From JACVRW01 sp963739095 (GTDB lineage Bacteria; Actinomycetota; Thermoleophilia; Solirubrobacterales; Thermoleophilaceae), in contig CAVTZF010000001.1 of the NCBI GenBank assembly GCA_963739095.1, positions 236,425-300,424 on the forward strand: a DNA stretch of 64,000 nucleotides. Reading direction: 5' to 3'. The notes below the pieces were generated by a model that saw only the letters and a list, made by a program, of their open reading frames with translations, had not been told where the DNA came from and made no database searches. Position 1 is the stretch's first letter; each line of letters opens with the position of its first letter. A program made the translations under genes and the position numbers. Shown here in pieces: positions 23,316 through 30,835 of the stretch.

Positions 23316-24889
23316 CCGATTCGCCGCGTGTCACCGTTGCCGGCGGTGGCCTCTCCGGCCTCACGGCTGCGTTGCGCCTGGCCCAGCGTGGATACCGGGT
23401 CAAGCTCTACGAACAGAAGGCCATTCTCGGGGGCGACCTCGGGTCGCGCCCGTTTGGCGACGGTGTCGACCTCGACGTCTACCCGCACATGTACCTGAGC
23501 TGGTACGGGAACTTCTGGCGCCTGCTGGAGGAGGTCACGGGCCAGGACAGGAACGAGCTCTTCCGCCCGTTCCGGACCGTCAAGCAGCTGCGCCGCGGGG
23601 AGTTCCCGAGGTTCACCGAGGTCGGCAACGCCCAATCCGTGATGGGCCTGTGGCGCGACGTGTTCTCCGGGGTGGGTTCCCCCGCGGACATGTTCCTGTT
23701 CGCGTACGCAACCGTGGACCTGCTGGCCGAGCGGCTGAATCCCACGATGTCGCTGGACGACGTGAGCGTGAACGGGTTCCTGAGGTCGCGGCCCTACATG
23801 ACGGACGGGGCCGCGGCGGCCTGCGACGCCTTCATCACGAGGGTGTGGGCGATTCGCAGCTACCTGACCGCAGCCGACGACTACCGCGACTTCCTCGAGT
23901 ACAACATGGCCGAGCCGGCGCCGACGTTCTGGCTGGCACGCGGCCCTGCCTCGCGGCAGGTGATCGAGCCGCTCACCGCAGCGCTCGAGAGGGCGGGCGT
24001 CGAGATCGTCCGGGAGACGCCGGTCACGAGCGTCTCGTGCAAGGACGGCCGCGTGACCGAGATCGGCTTCGAGGGCGGCCGGAGCGAGGAGGTCGACGAG
24101 CTCATCCTCGCGGTGCCGGAGGCCGCTTTGCTGTGCCTGGTGCGCTCCGGGGAGTCCGGGCAGCGCGTCGTCGAGGCTCTGCCGAGGCTCGCCGAGGTGT
24201 CCCGGCTGCAGTCGCAGCGGATCCCGATCGTCCATCTCTACTTCAAGCGCAAGCTGCGCAACATCCCACCCGAGCCCGTCGGCCTCTTCGGCTCGGAGCT
24301 CGCTCTCGCGTTCACCGACATCTCCCAGACGTGGGAGGGAGTGCCCGGCTTCAGGGGCACGGTCCTCTCGCTCTCGTCGTCGGACCTGTACGGGCTCCCC
24401 GGCACGGGGGATGACGACGATGCGATGGCGATGCTGCGCGAGCTCGCCGAGTACATCGACTTCGACCCCGGCGAGCGCTGGGGCCAGTCGAGGGACATCG
24501 ACTGGAAGCGAACGCGGTTCGAATCGAACACGGACGCAACCCTGTTCGTCAACGAGACCGGCTCCGACATCTGGCGCCCGCCGGCCGCGTGCGACGGCGT
24601 CGAGAACCTCACCTTTGCGGGCGACTTCTGCGCCAACCGAGTCGGGATGACGGTCATCGAGTCCGCGGTCACCAGCGGTCTCGACGCGGCCCGCGTGATC
24701 GTCGAACGGCGTGGCGTCGGGAGGCCTGTCGAGATCGACGAGCCGGACTCCGGGTTCACCCTGCGCTACGTGTGGCTCCGTTACGCCTGGGCGCCCTCCG
24801 CGTTCGCCGCGAAGGCGTGGTCGACGGGCAACGACTGGGTCGGCTCGATGCGGCATCTCCTGACGCCGACCAGACCTCCGGAGCGCTAG
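23312..24889 (+). CDS. FAD-dependent phytoene-desaturase/HpnE-like oxidoreductase
   Basis: A 525-aa flavoprotein of the amine-oxidase/phytoene-desaturase group. The FAD-binding motif V-A-G-G-G-L-S-G-L near residues 10-18 is followed by the acidic end of beta2 in KLYEQKAILGGDLGS. The C-terminal FAD-binding segment NLTFAGDFCANRVGMTVIESAVTSG is split here; its first part, FAGDFC, is near 435. Such enzymes desaturate, isomerise or dehydroxylate carotenoid or squalene-type chains. ATG 23312 overlaps the cyclase-ATPase stop. It ends convergently with a polyprenyl synthetase gene, sharing a CTAG at 24886-24889. Together with that synthetase and a nearby methyltransferase it suggests an isoprenoid pathway, though no phytoene or squalene synthase is seen. 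Confidence 0.82.
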   Translation: MTDSPRVTVAGGGLSGLTAALRLAQRGYRVKLYEQKAILGGDLGSRPFGDGVDLDVYPHMYLSWYGNFWRLLEEVTGQDRNELFRPFRTVKQLRRGEFPRFTEVGNAQSVMGLWRDVFSGVGSPADMFLFAYATVDLLAERLNPTMSLDDVSVNGFLRSRPYMTDGAAAACDAFITRVWAIRSYLTAADDYRDFLEYNMAEPAPTFWLARGPASRQVIEPLTAALERAGVEIVRETPVTSVSCKDGRVTEIGFEGGRSEEVDELILAVPEAALLCLVRSGESGQRVVEALPRLAEVSRLQSQRIPIVHLYFKRKLRNIPPEPVGLFGSELALAFTDISQTWEGVPGFRGTVLSLSSSDLYGLPGTGDDDDAMAMLRELAEYIDFDPGERWGQSRDIDWKRTRFESNTDATLFVNETGSDIWRPPAACDGVENLTFAGDFCANRVGMTVIESAVTSGLDAARVIVERRGVGRPVEIDEPDSGFTLRYVWLRYAWAPSAFAAKAWSTGNDWVGSMRHLLTPTRPPER

Positions 24890-25821
24890 CGGCGGGAGAG
24901 CTGGCGCACCTGGTCCACGAGCGCGAGGAGCGGCTCGGGATCGCTCGCGAACTGCGCCGCCTCGGTGCGAGCCGAGTCGGCGACGCCGTCCAGCACTCCC
25001 TCCGCGTGATCGAGCTGGGCGCGGAAGGCGTCGGCCAGCGCCGTGAGCCGCTCCTGATCGTCGTCGTCGACGAGGAAGAGCTCGCGGATCTCCGTGTCGC
25101 GGATGGCGAGGGCGGCGGGCAGCGTCAGGATCCCGTCACGGATGTCCTCCTCGCCGCCGCCCCCGAGAGCCTCGAGGCCGCGCTGGTCGCCGACGTCGTC
25201 GCAGCCGTGGTAGAGCACTCCCAGGTGGTGGCCGTAGCGCCGCAGCCGCTCGGAGCGCCCACCCAGCACCGCGCAGATCTCGAACATCGACCCGGTGTCC
25301 TCGCCGGCGATTCGCAGCCAGTCCTCGACGCCCAGCGGTTGGCGCCGCAGCCGCCACTGCAGGCACTCCGCCGCCCCGAGCCGGCGCAGCAGCTCGGACA
25401 GGTGCCGTACGGCGAAGTCGTCGGCGGCGACCGAGTCGAAGGCGTCGGCCACGAGATAGCCCGAGGTCATCAGCGCCGTCAGGCGACCGAACCTCGTCTC
25501 CACCGTCGCGATGCCGCGGCGCTCGTCCGACCCGTCGAGGACGTCGTCGACGACGAGCGACATGTTGTGCATCAGCTCGACCGCAAACGCGAGCTCGACG
25601 GCCTCGGACGGCGGCGTGTCGAGCGCCGCCTGATGACAGGCGAACAGCGTCAGCGGGCGGAAGTGCTTAGGCGTCCCGGCCAGCGCCCAGCTGAGCGGCT
25701 CACGCAGCTCGTCATCGACGCCCTCGAGCCACGTCGCGATCCGCTCGCGCAGCAGTTCGATCTCCGCGCTCGCCCCGAGCTCGGCGATGACGTCGTCGCT
25801 CGCGACGGCCCCGGTGGTCAC
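24886..25821 (-). CDS. Polyprenyl (isoprenyl) diphosphate synthase family protein
   Basis: A 311-aa all-helical prenyl transferase that condenses isopentenyl diphosphate with an allylic diphosphate. Both Asp-rich motifs are intact: D-D-V-L-D with the following ERRG (near residues 91-100), and D-D-V-G-D near 207-211. The GTPKHFRP segment near the N-terminus is the usual G-K-R/x-x-R-P region, here with H-F-R. Product length (C15, C20 or longer) cannot be settled by eye. GTG 25821 overlaps the stop of the upstream small gene (GTGA), so the two are coupled. It converges on the phytoene-desaturase-like gene. It probably supplies precursor to a terpenoid route. Confidence 0.9.
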   Translation of the reverse strand: MTTGAVASDDVIAELGASAEIELLRERIATWLEGVDDELREPLSWALAGTPKHFRPLTLFACHQAALDTPPSEAVELAFAVELMHNMSLVVDDVLDGSDERRGIATVETRFGRLTALMTSGYLVADAFDSVAADDFAVRHLSELLRRLGAAECLQWRLRRQPLGVEDWLRIAGEDTGSMFEICAVLGGRSERLRRYGHHLGVLYHGCDDVGDQRGLEALGGGGEEDIRDGILTLPAALAIRDTEIRELFLVDDDDQERLTALADAFRAQLDHAEGVLDGVADSARTEAAQFASDPEPLLALVDQVRQLSRR

Positions 25822-26195
25822 GGCTTGGCCCTGTAGGGACGGTGCGGTTGCGCGCTCGGCTCCTCGTCAGGTCGAGTGAACGCGTCGAAGTCGTCGAGAC
25901 CCCGCCGCAGCTCGCGCCACGACACCTCTGCCGAGTCGCGAGCGAGGGCGAGGACATCGTCGCGAAACTCCGCTTGGGCGGTCGCCCCCCCGGGGCCGCC
26001 CACGGATGCCCGGACGGCCAGCCTCACGAGGAGCGGAGTTCGCTCGAGCAACAGCGACAGCTGGCCCACACCCACTCGAAACGCGGTGGTGGATGACGCC
26101 AACGAACCGGCTGCAAGCATGCGGGGCACCAGCAGAGGGCTCAAGGGGCGGAGGCTACCGGGCCGTAGGCTCTGCTTCCCCGATCGAGTGCTCAT
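25818..26195 (-). CDS. Small protein of unknown function coupled to the prenyl synthase
   Basis: I do not recognise this family. About 125 aa from ATG 26195: a basic N-terminus, a moderately hydrophobic middle (LLERTPLLVRLAVRASVGG) and an acidic helix (FRDDVLALARDSAEVSWREL). It overlaps the polyprenyl synthetase start by 4 nt, which supports a real gene and suggests a helper or membrane-association role (inference). Its start abuts the divergent methyltransferase start at 26196 with no gap, so one of the two probably starts further in or is leaderless. A longer version starting at 26246 would run into the methyltransferase gene. Confidence 0.6.
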   Translation of the reverse strand: MSTRSGKQSLRPGSLRPLSPLLVPRMLAAGSLASSTTAFRVGVGQLSLLLERTPLLVRLAVRASVGGPGGATAQAEFRDDVLALARDSAEVSWRELRRGLDDFDAFTRPDEEPSAQPHRPYRAKP

Positions 26196-26756
26196 GTGAA
26201 CCGGCTGCACCATTGGTACTGCAACCGCGAGGCGTGGAAGAGCCACGTGCGCGAGGACCTCGTCCCGCCGGCGATCGGCGACCTCGACCTCGGCGGTGCG
26301 GTACTGGAGGTCGGCCCTGGATTCGGGCCGGCCACAGAGGTGCTGTCGGACAGGGCGGGGCGCCTGACCGCGCTCGAGATCGACCGCCGCCTGGCGGCGT
26401 CACTGCGTGGGCGGCTCGGAGATCGAGCCGAGATCGTCGAGGGCGACGGGACCGCGATGCCGTTCGCCGACGCCTCGTTCGATGTCGTCGCCTGCTTCAC
26501 GATGCTCCACCACGTGCCCTCGGCCGGCGCGCAGGACCGTCTGTTCGCCGAGGTCGCGCGCGTTCTGCGGCCGGGCGGCGCGTTCGTCGGCACCGACAGC
26601 ATCGGCCGCGGGATCGGTTTCTGGCTTCTGCACATCGGCGATACGAAGGTGCTCATTCCGCCGGCCGGCCTGCCGGGTCGGCTGTCCGACGCCGGCTTTC
26701 GCGACGTTGAGGTCAGCACGGAAGACGACGCGCTGCGTTTCTCGGCTCGGCGCTAG
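26196..26756 (+). CDS. SAM-dependent class I methyltransferase (186 aa)
   Basis: A Rossmann-fold methyltransferase. Motif I is V-L-E-V-G-P-G-F-G near residues 32-40, the acidic end of beta2 is in LTALEIDRR, motif II-like GDGTAMPFADASFDVV is near 88-103, and the post-motif MLHHVP and LRPGGAFVGTD follow. It is short for the family because the N-terminal cap is small. GTG 26196 is directly back to back with the divergent small gene at 26195; no other good start is visible upstream. The substrate is unknown; the neighbourhood suggests an isoprenoid or quinone-like molecule, by inference. Confidence 0.82.
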   Translation: MNRLHHWYCNREAWKSHVREDLVPPAIGDLDLGGAVLEVGPGFGPATEVLSDRAGRLTALEIDRRLAASLRGRLGDRAEIVEGDGTAMPFADASFDVVACFTMLHHVPSAGAQDRLFAEVARVLRPGGAFVGTDSIGRGIGFWLLHIGDTKVLIPPAGLPGRLSDAGFRDVEVSTEDDALRFSARR

Positions 26757-26794
26757 TCGCAGCTGGCCGCGCGTCTAGTGTCTCCCCACCAGCC

Positions 26795-28477
26795 GTGGTA
26801 ACGCCCGAGGAAATAGCCGGTGTCGCGCTTTTTGCCGGCCTCGACCCCAGCCAGCGCGAGAGGCTCGCCCGGGTGGCGGCGGATCTACAGCTCGTGGCCG
26901 GCGAATACGCGGCACACGAGGGGGGTGAGCGCGCCCTGTTCGTCGTGCTCGAGGGTCGCATCGAGCCGACCAGGCTGGTCGATGGCAGCGAGCGCGTGCT
27001 CGGCGAGCGTCTGCCGGGCGACGTCTTCGGGGAGGTGCCGATCGTCCTCGGAACGGTGTTCCCGGTGGGTTTCCGGGCCGCCGAAGCGTCGCGGGTCATG
27101 CGGGTCGAGTCCCGGGACTACCACGCGGTCGCGGCCGTCGTGCCGGAGCTGGCGGAGCAGGTGGGGAAGCTCGCGGCGCACCGGATGGGCGGGCCGGGTG
27201 GCCTGCAGGGAATCGCCGCGGAGCCGACGCCGCCGCGCGCGATCGTGGTCGGGCATCGCTGGGACGCGTCCTGTGCGGAGCTGCGGCACTTCCTCGACCG
27301 CAACCAGGTCACCTTCAGGTGGCTCACGCCGGACCAACTGGACGCGGAGGCCGAGTGGGGCGGGCCGCTCCCGCCGGAAGACGACTGGCCGGCGATTCAG
27401 GTCATCGACGGCAAGACCGTGATCCGGCCGCATCTCCGGAGGGTCGCCGAGCTGCTCGGCCTCGGCACCGAGGCGGACGCCGCCGAGTACGACACGGTGA
27501 TCGTCGGCGCCGGTCCGGCCGGGCTGGCCGCGGCCGTGTACGGAGCATCGGAGGGCCTGCGGACGCTCGCGATCGAGCGAGAGGCGCCCGGCGGCCAGGC
27601 GGGTACCTCCTCACGAATCGAGAACTATCTCGGCTTCCCGTCCGGCGTCTCGGGGGACGAGCTCGCCAGCCGCGCGCTCCGGCAGGCGCGCAGGCTCGGC
27701 GCCGAGATCCTCGTGACCCGTTCGATCTCGCGAATAGACGCCGCGACCCGGCAGCTGCATCTGGACGGCGGAGACGTCCTGCGGGCGCGGACGATCATCC
27801 TCGCCTGCGGAGTCGCGTGGAGGCACCTCGCCATCGACGGGTTCGACCGGCTTGCCGGCAAGGGCATCTCGTACGGCGCGGCGCGCAGCGAAGCGCCGAA
27901 CACCCACGGCCTGGACGTCCACATCGTCGGTGCGGGCAACTCGGCAGGGCAGGCGGCGCTGTTCTTCTCCGCGCACGCGCGCAGCGTGACCATCCTCTGC
28001 CGCGGCGACCGGCTGGAGAAGAGCATGTCGCGTTATCTCATCGACCAGCTCGCCACGCGACCGAACATCCACACCATGTTCGGGGCCGGGGTCACGGCCG
28101 TGCACGGCGAGCAGTCGCTCGAGGCGATCGACGTCCGCGACTCCGCGACGGCTGCCACGAGCCGCCTCGACTCGGGCGGCCTCTACATCTTCATCGGCGC
28201 GGATGCCCAGACCGACTGGCTTCCGCCGGAGATCGCGCTCGATCACCACGGCTACGTGCTGACAGGCTCCGACATGCGCGCTACCGGGCGCTGGACGCTT
28301 GATCGCGACCCGTACCTCCTGGAGACGAGCGTCCCCGGCATCTTTGCCTGCGGCGACGTTCGCTTCAGCCCCGTCAAGCGGGTCGCCGCCGCGGTCGGCG
28401 AGGGCAGCATGGCGATCGCGTTCGTGCACCAGTACCTGAGGGAGGCCGACGAGTTGCGCGGGTCCGGATCCCGCTGA
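26795..28477 (+). CDS. Cyclic-nucleotide-binding domain fused to thioredoxin-reductase-like flavoprotein lacking CxxC
   Basis: A 560-aa fusion. Residues about 5-125 form a cyclic-nucleotide-binding fold with a recognisable phosphate cassette (PGDVFGEVPIVLG, then GFRAAEAS). About 145-225 is a thioredoxin/glutaredoxin-like insert (VVGHRWDASCAELRHFL). From about 230 there is a TrxR-like flavoprotein: FAD motif G-A-G-P-A-G-L near 239, GGQAGTSSRIENYLGFP, the NADPH motif G-A-G-N-S-A-G-Q near 382 and the C-terminal FACGDVR. The reductase CxxC position reads SYGAARSEA, so the usual disulfide chemistry is missing. Cyclases encoded at 20085 and 39102 could make its ligand. Electron transfer to an outside partner is inferred. 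Confidence 0.85.
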   Translation: MVTPEEIAGVALFAGLDPSQRERLARVAADLQLVAGEYAAHEGGERALFVVLEGRIEPTRLVDGSERVLGERLPGDVFGEVPIVLGTVFPVGFRAAEASRVMRVESRDYHAVAAVVPELAEQVGKLAAHRMGGPGGLQGIAAEPTPPRAIVVGHRWDASCAELRHFLDRNQVTFRWLTPDQLDAEAEWGGPLPPEDDWPAIQVIDGKTVIRPHLRRVAELLGLGTEADAAEYDTVIVGAGPAGLAAAVYGASEGLRTLAIEREAPGGQAGTSSRIENYLGFPSGVSGDELASRALRQARRLGAEILVTRSISRIDAATRQLHLDGGDVLRARTIILACGVAWRHLAIDGFDRLAGKGISYGAARSEAPNTHGLDVHIVGAGNSAGQAALFFSAHARSVTILCRGDRLEKSMSRYLIDQLATRPNIHTMFGAGVTAVHGEQSLEAIDVRDSATAATSRLDSGGLYIFIGADAQTDWLPPEIALDHHGYVLTGSDMRATGRWTLDRDPYLLETSVPGIFACGDVRFSPVKRVAAAVGEGSMAIAFVHQYLREADELRGSGSR

Positions 28478-28492
28478 TACGGTCGGCCCGCT

Positions 28493-29344
28493 GTGGTGGA
28501 GTATGCCGTGCCCCCGAAAGGGTCAACGTTGCGTCTGGTCACCTCCGTAGCCCTCGCGGTCGGCCTGCTCGTGCTCGTGCCAGCCGCCGCTCCCGCCACG
28601 TCCGGCGGCGCCACGGTGTTCACGCATTCCGCCACGAGCGGTGAGCTTCGAGGGGGCTTGCTGACCCTGCGCGGCGTGGGCAGCCGCCTCACCTGGGCCC
28701 ACAACAGCGGCCGCGCCGGGACCGTCTCGGTCGCGCGCTTGCACCGACGGCTGTTCTCCCCCGAGACGCCCCCGGTCGGCACGCTCCACGTCGCCGGCCG
28801 GCGCCCCGGGCGGGTGCATGCGTTCAGGCTCAGTCGGCCGCGCTACAACGCCGCGCGCCACTGGGTGCGCTACCGGGTGGAGCGCCTCGGTAGGCGCCCG
28901 CGGGCTTCGCAAGGGTCTGGGACCAGTCAGTTCGGGGCCGCGTCGCTGTCGATCGTCGGCCATCCGTCGCGGCTGGGCAGCAGCGATACCGGCGGAAGCT
29001 GGTGCGGAGCGGGGATTCTCAACCTGACCATCCACGAGCTCCAGGCGGCGAGCGCATCGAAGTGGGACACCGACAGCTGGGACAACGCGATCCCCTTCAA
29101 CGATGTGGTCGACAACCTGGGAGGCACAGAGAGCTGGGGGTCGGACGCCGGCTTTCTGCGCGGCTGCTCGAACACCGTCGTCTGGGTGACCAGCTCCGAT
29201 CCTCCCGCCTCGTTTACGGTCACGACGACTCATCCCTGGAAAAACCGCAGCATCGAAACCTGCAGGTCCTCTGATCCGACGTTCAGCTGTGTACGGACGT
29301 TCGGCCTCGATCAGGTCAATTGGGTGATCCGGCCGACCCTCTGA
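28493..29344 (+). CDS. Secreted protein of unknown function (283 aa)
   Basis: No family recognised. A Sec-type signal peptide is clear (LVTSVALAVGLLVLVPAAAPATS, shortened here, about residues 15-37), so the product is exported. The mature part is rich in Ser, Thr, Trp and Arg, with cysteines at WCGAG, GCSN, ETCRSS and SCVR that could form two disulfides. GTG 28493 gives a long n-region; an in-frame GTG at 28508 would give a more usual signal peptide. It lies 15 bp after the cNMP/TrxR-like gene and may be in the same transcript. Confidence 0.65.
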   Translation: MVEYAVPPKGSTLRLVTSVALAVGLLVLVPAAAPATSGGATVFTHSATSGELRGGLLTLRGVGSRLTWAHNSGRAGTVSVARLHRRLFSPETPPVGTLHVAGRRPGRVHAFRLSRPRYNAARHWVRYRVERLGRRPRASQGSGTSQFGAASLSIVGHPSRLGSSDTGGSWCGAGILNLTIHELQAASASKWDTDSWDNAIPFNDVVDNLGGTESWGSDAGFLRGCSNTVVWVTSSDPPASFTVTTTHPWKNRSIETCRSSDPTFSCVRTFGLDQVNWVIRPTL

Positions 29345-29403
29345 CGGGCGAACTGGGGGAAGTCCGGTGATGGCTCTTTACCCCGCCCGTGGGGCGGAGC
29401 AGA

Positions 29404-30762
29404 ATGCTCCTCGTGTCCCGGAGGCGTTGGCGGTGTGCCTTGATCGCGCTCGTGTGCGCGACGGCTCTGGCCGGCTGCGGGGGCGACGACGGGCAAGATC
29501 GGTCGAAAGGCGGCTCGATCAACGTCGCGATCGTCGACGCGCCCAACCCTCAGGATCTCGCCCATCTCACGCCGTCGCTCTTCAGCGCGAAGAGCCACAT
29601 CAAGGTGAACTACACGATCCTCGACGAGGGCACCCTGCGTGAGGTCACGACGAACAACGTGCCAGCCGGCGGCCACGAGTTCGACGTGGTGATGATCGGG
29701 ACGTACGAGGCGCCGCAGTTCGGCAGGGACGGCTACATCACAGATCTGACGCACATGGCCTCCTCCGACCGCGCCTACAGGCTGGGCGACATCATCCCCA
29801 CGGTACGGAAGGTCCTGTCATACCGGGGCAAGCTCTACGCGGCTCCGTTCTACGCAGAGTCGTCATTCCTGATCTACCGGAAGGACATCCTGAGGGACGC
29901 CGGCATCGAGATGCCCGCGAACCCCACCTGGAGACAGGTTGCAGACATCGCCCGGCGGATCGACGAGCCCGACAGGGCCGGCATCTGCATGCGCGGCAAG
30001 CCGGGCTGGGGTGAGCTCGGCGCACCGTTCACGACCGTGCTGAACACCTTCGGCGGGACGTGGTTCTCCGCCAAGCCGGACGGCTCGGTGGGAAGGGCGA
30101 TGGTCGACCAGCCTCCGTTCCGGAAGGCGCTCCAGTTCTACGTCGACCTCACCAGGGACGTGGGCCAGAGCCACGCCGCCGCAGCGAGCTTCAACGCCTG
30201 CCTCGCCCAGTACCAGGGCGGCAAGGCGGCGATGTGGTACGACGCGACCTCCGCCGCCGGCCCGCTCGAGGCCGACAACAGCCCCGTCAAGGGCAAGAAC
30301 GGCTACGCCCCCGCCCCGGTCGAGCGAACCAAGACGTCGGGCTGGCTATGGTCGTGGGCTCTCGCCATTCCGACATCGTCGAGCAAGGCGGACCTCGCCT
30401 GGCGTTACATCTCGTGGGCGACCGGGCCGCAGTACGCGAAGGAGGCCGGACCGAGGATCCCGGGCGGCTGGGCGGCGATCCCACCGGGCGCGCGCCGGTC
30501 GACCTACGCGATTCCTGAGTACCGGCGCGCCGCGCGTGTGTTCGCCCAGCAGACGCTGGACGCGATCGAGTCCGCCCCGGCCGACAACCCGGGCACGACC
30601 AAGCGGCCCGGCAACCCGGCTGTCCAGTACGTCGGCATCCCCGAGTTCCAGGACGTCGGCAACGAATGCACCGAGCAGTTCTCCGCGGTGATCGCCGGCA
30701 GGTCGTCGATCGACTCAGCGCTGAAGAACTGCCAGAGCATCGCTTCGCGCGTGAAGCAATGA
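29404..30762 (+). CDS. Extracellular solute-binding lipoprotein, family 1 (sugar/polyol type)
   Basis: A 452-aa exported lipoprotein. The signal peptide ends in lipobox L-A-G-C followed by G-G-D-D. The mature fold is the type II (family 1) sugar-binding protein: INVAIVDAPNPQDLAHL, EFDVVMIGTYEAPQFG, PFYAESSFLIYRKDIL (the classic hinge region), then WSWALAIPTSSSKADLAW and the C-terminal WAAIPPGARRST. ATG 29404 is preferred over GTG 29389 because GGGGCGGAG lies just upstream. No permease or ATPase gene follows, so it is a second orphan binding protein in this window. The next gene is a sensor kinase, so ligand sensing with that kinase is possible but speculative. Confidence 0.87.
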   Translation: MLLVSRRRWRCALIALVCATALAGCGGDDGQDRSKGGSINVAIVDAPNPQDLAHLTPSLFSAKSHIKVNYTILDEGTLREVTTNNVPAGGHEFDVVMIGTYEAPQFGRDGYITDLTHMASSDRAYRLGDIIPTVRKVLSYRGKLYAAPFYAESSFLIYRKDILRDAGIEMPANPTWRQVADIARRIDEPDRAGICMRGKPGWGELGAPFTTVLNTFGGTWFSAKPDGSVGRAMVDQPPFRKALQFYVDLTRDVGQSHAAAASFNACLAQYQGGKAAMWYDATSAAGPLEADNSPVKGKNGYAPAPVERTKTSGWLWSWALAIPTSSSKADLAWRYISWATGPQYAKEAGPRIPGGWAAIPPGARRSTYAIPEYRRAARVFAQQTLDAIESAPADNPGTTKRPGNPAVQYVGIPEFQDVGNECTEQFSAVIAGRSSIDSALKNCQSIASRVKQ

Positions 30763-30770
30763 CCTGACAG

Positions 30771-30798
30771 GCAACGCCCGCCTTGCCGCGGGCCTTGC
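30771..30798 (+). terminator. Imperfect hairpin after the binding-protein gene
   Basis: GCAACGCCCGC / GCGGGCCTTGC form an 11-bp stem with one mismatch and a 6-nt loop, starting 9 bp after the stop at 30762 and ahead of the kinase start at 30836. It is a probable intrinsic terminator without a T-tract. Confidence 0.5.
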
Positions 30799-30835
30799 TA
30801 CGGAGCAGAATCCTCGGGATGCCCGGAGCCTCGCC

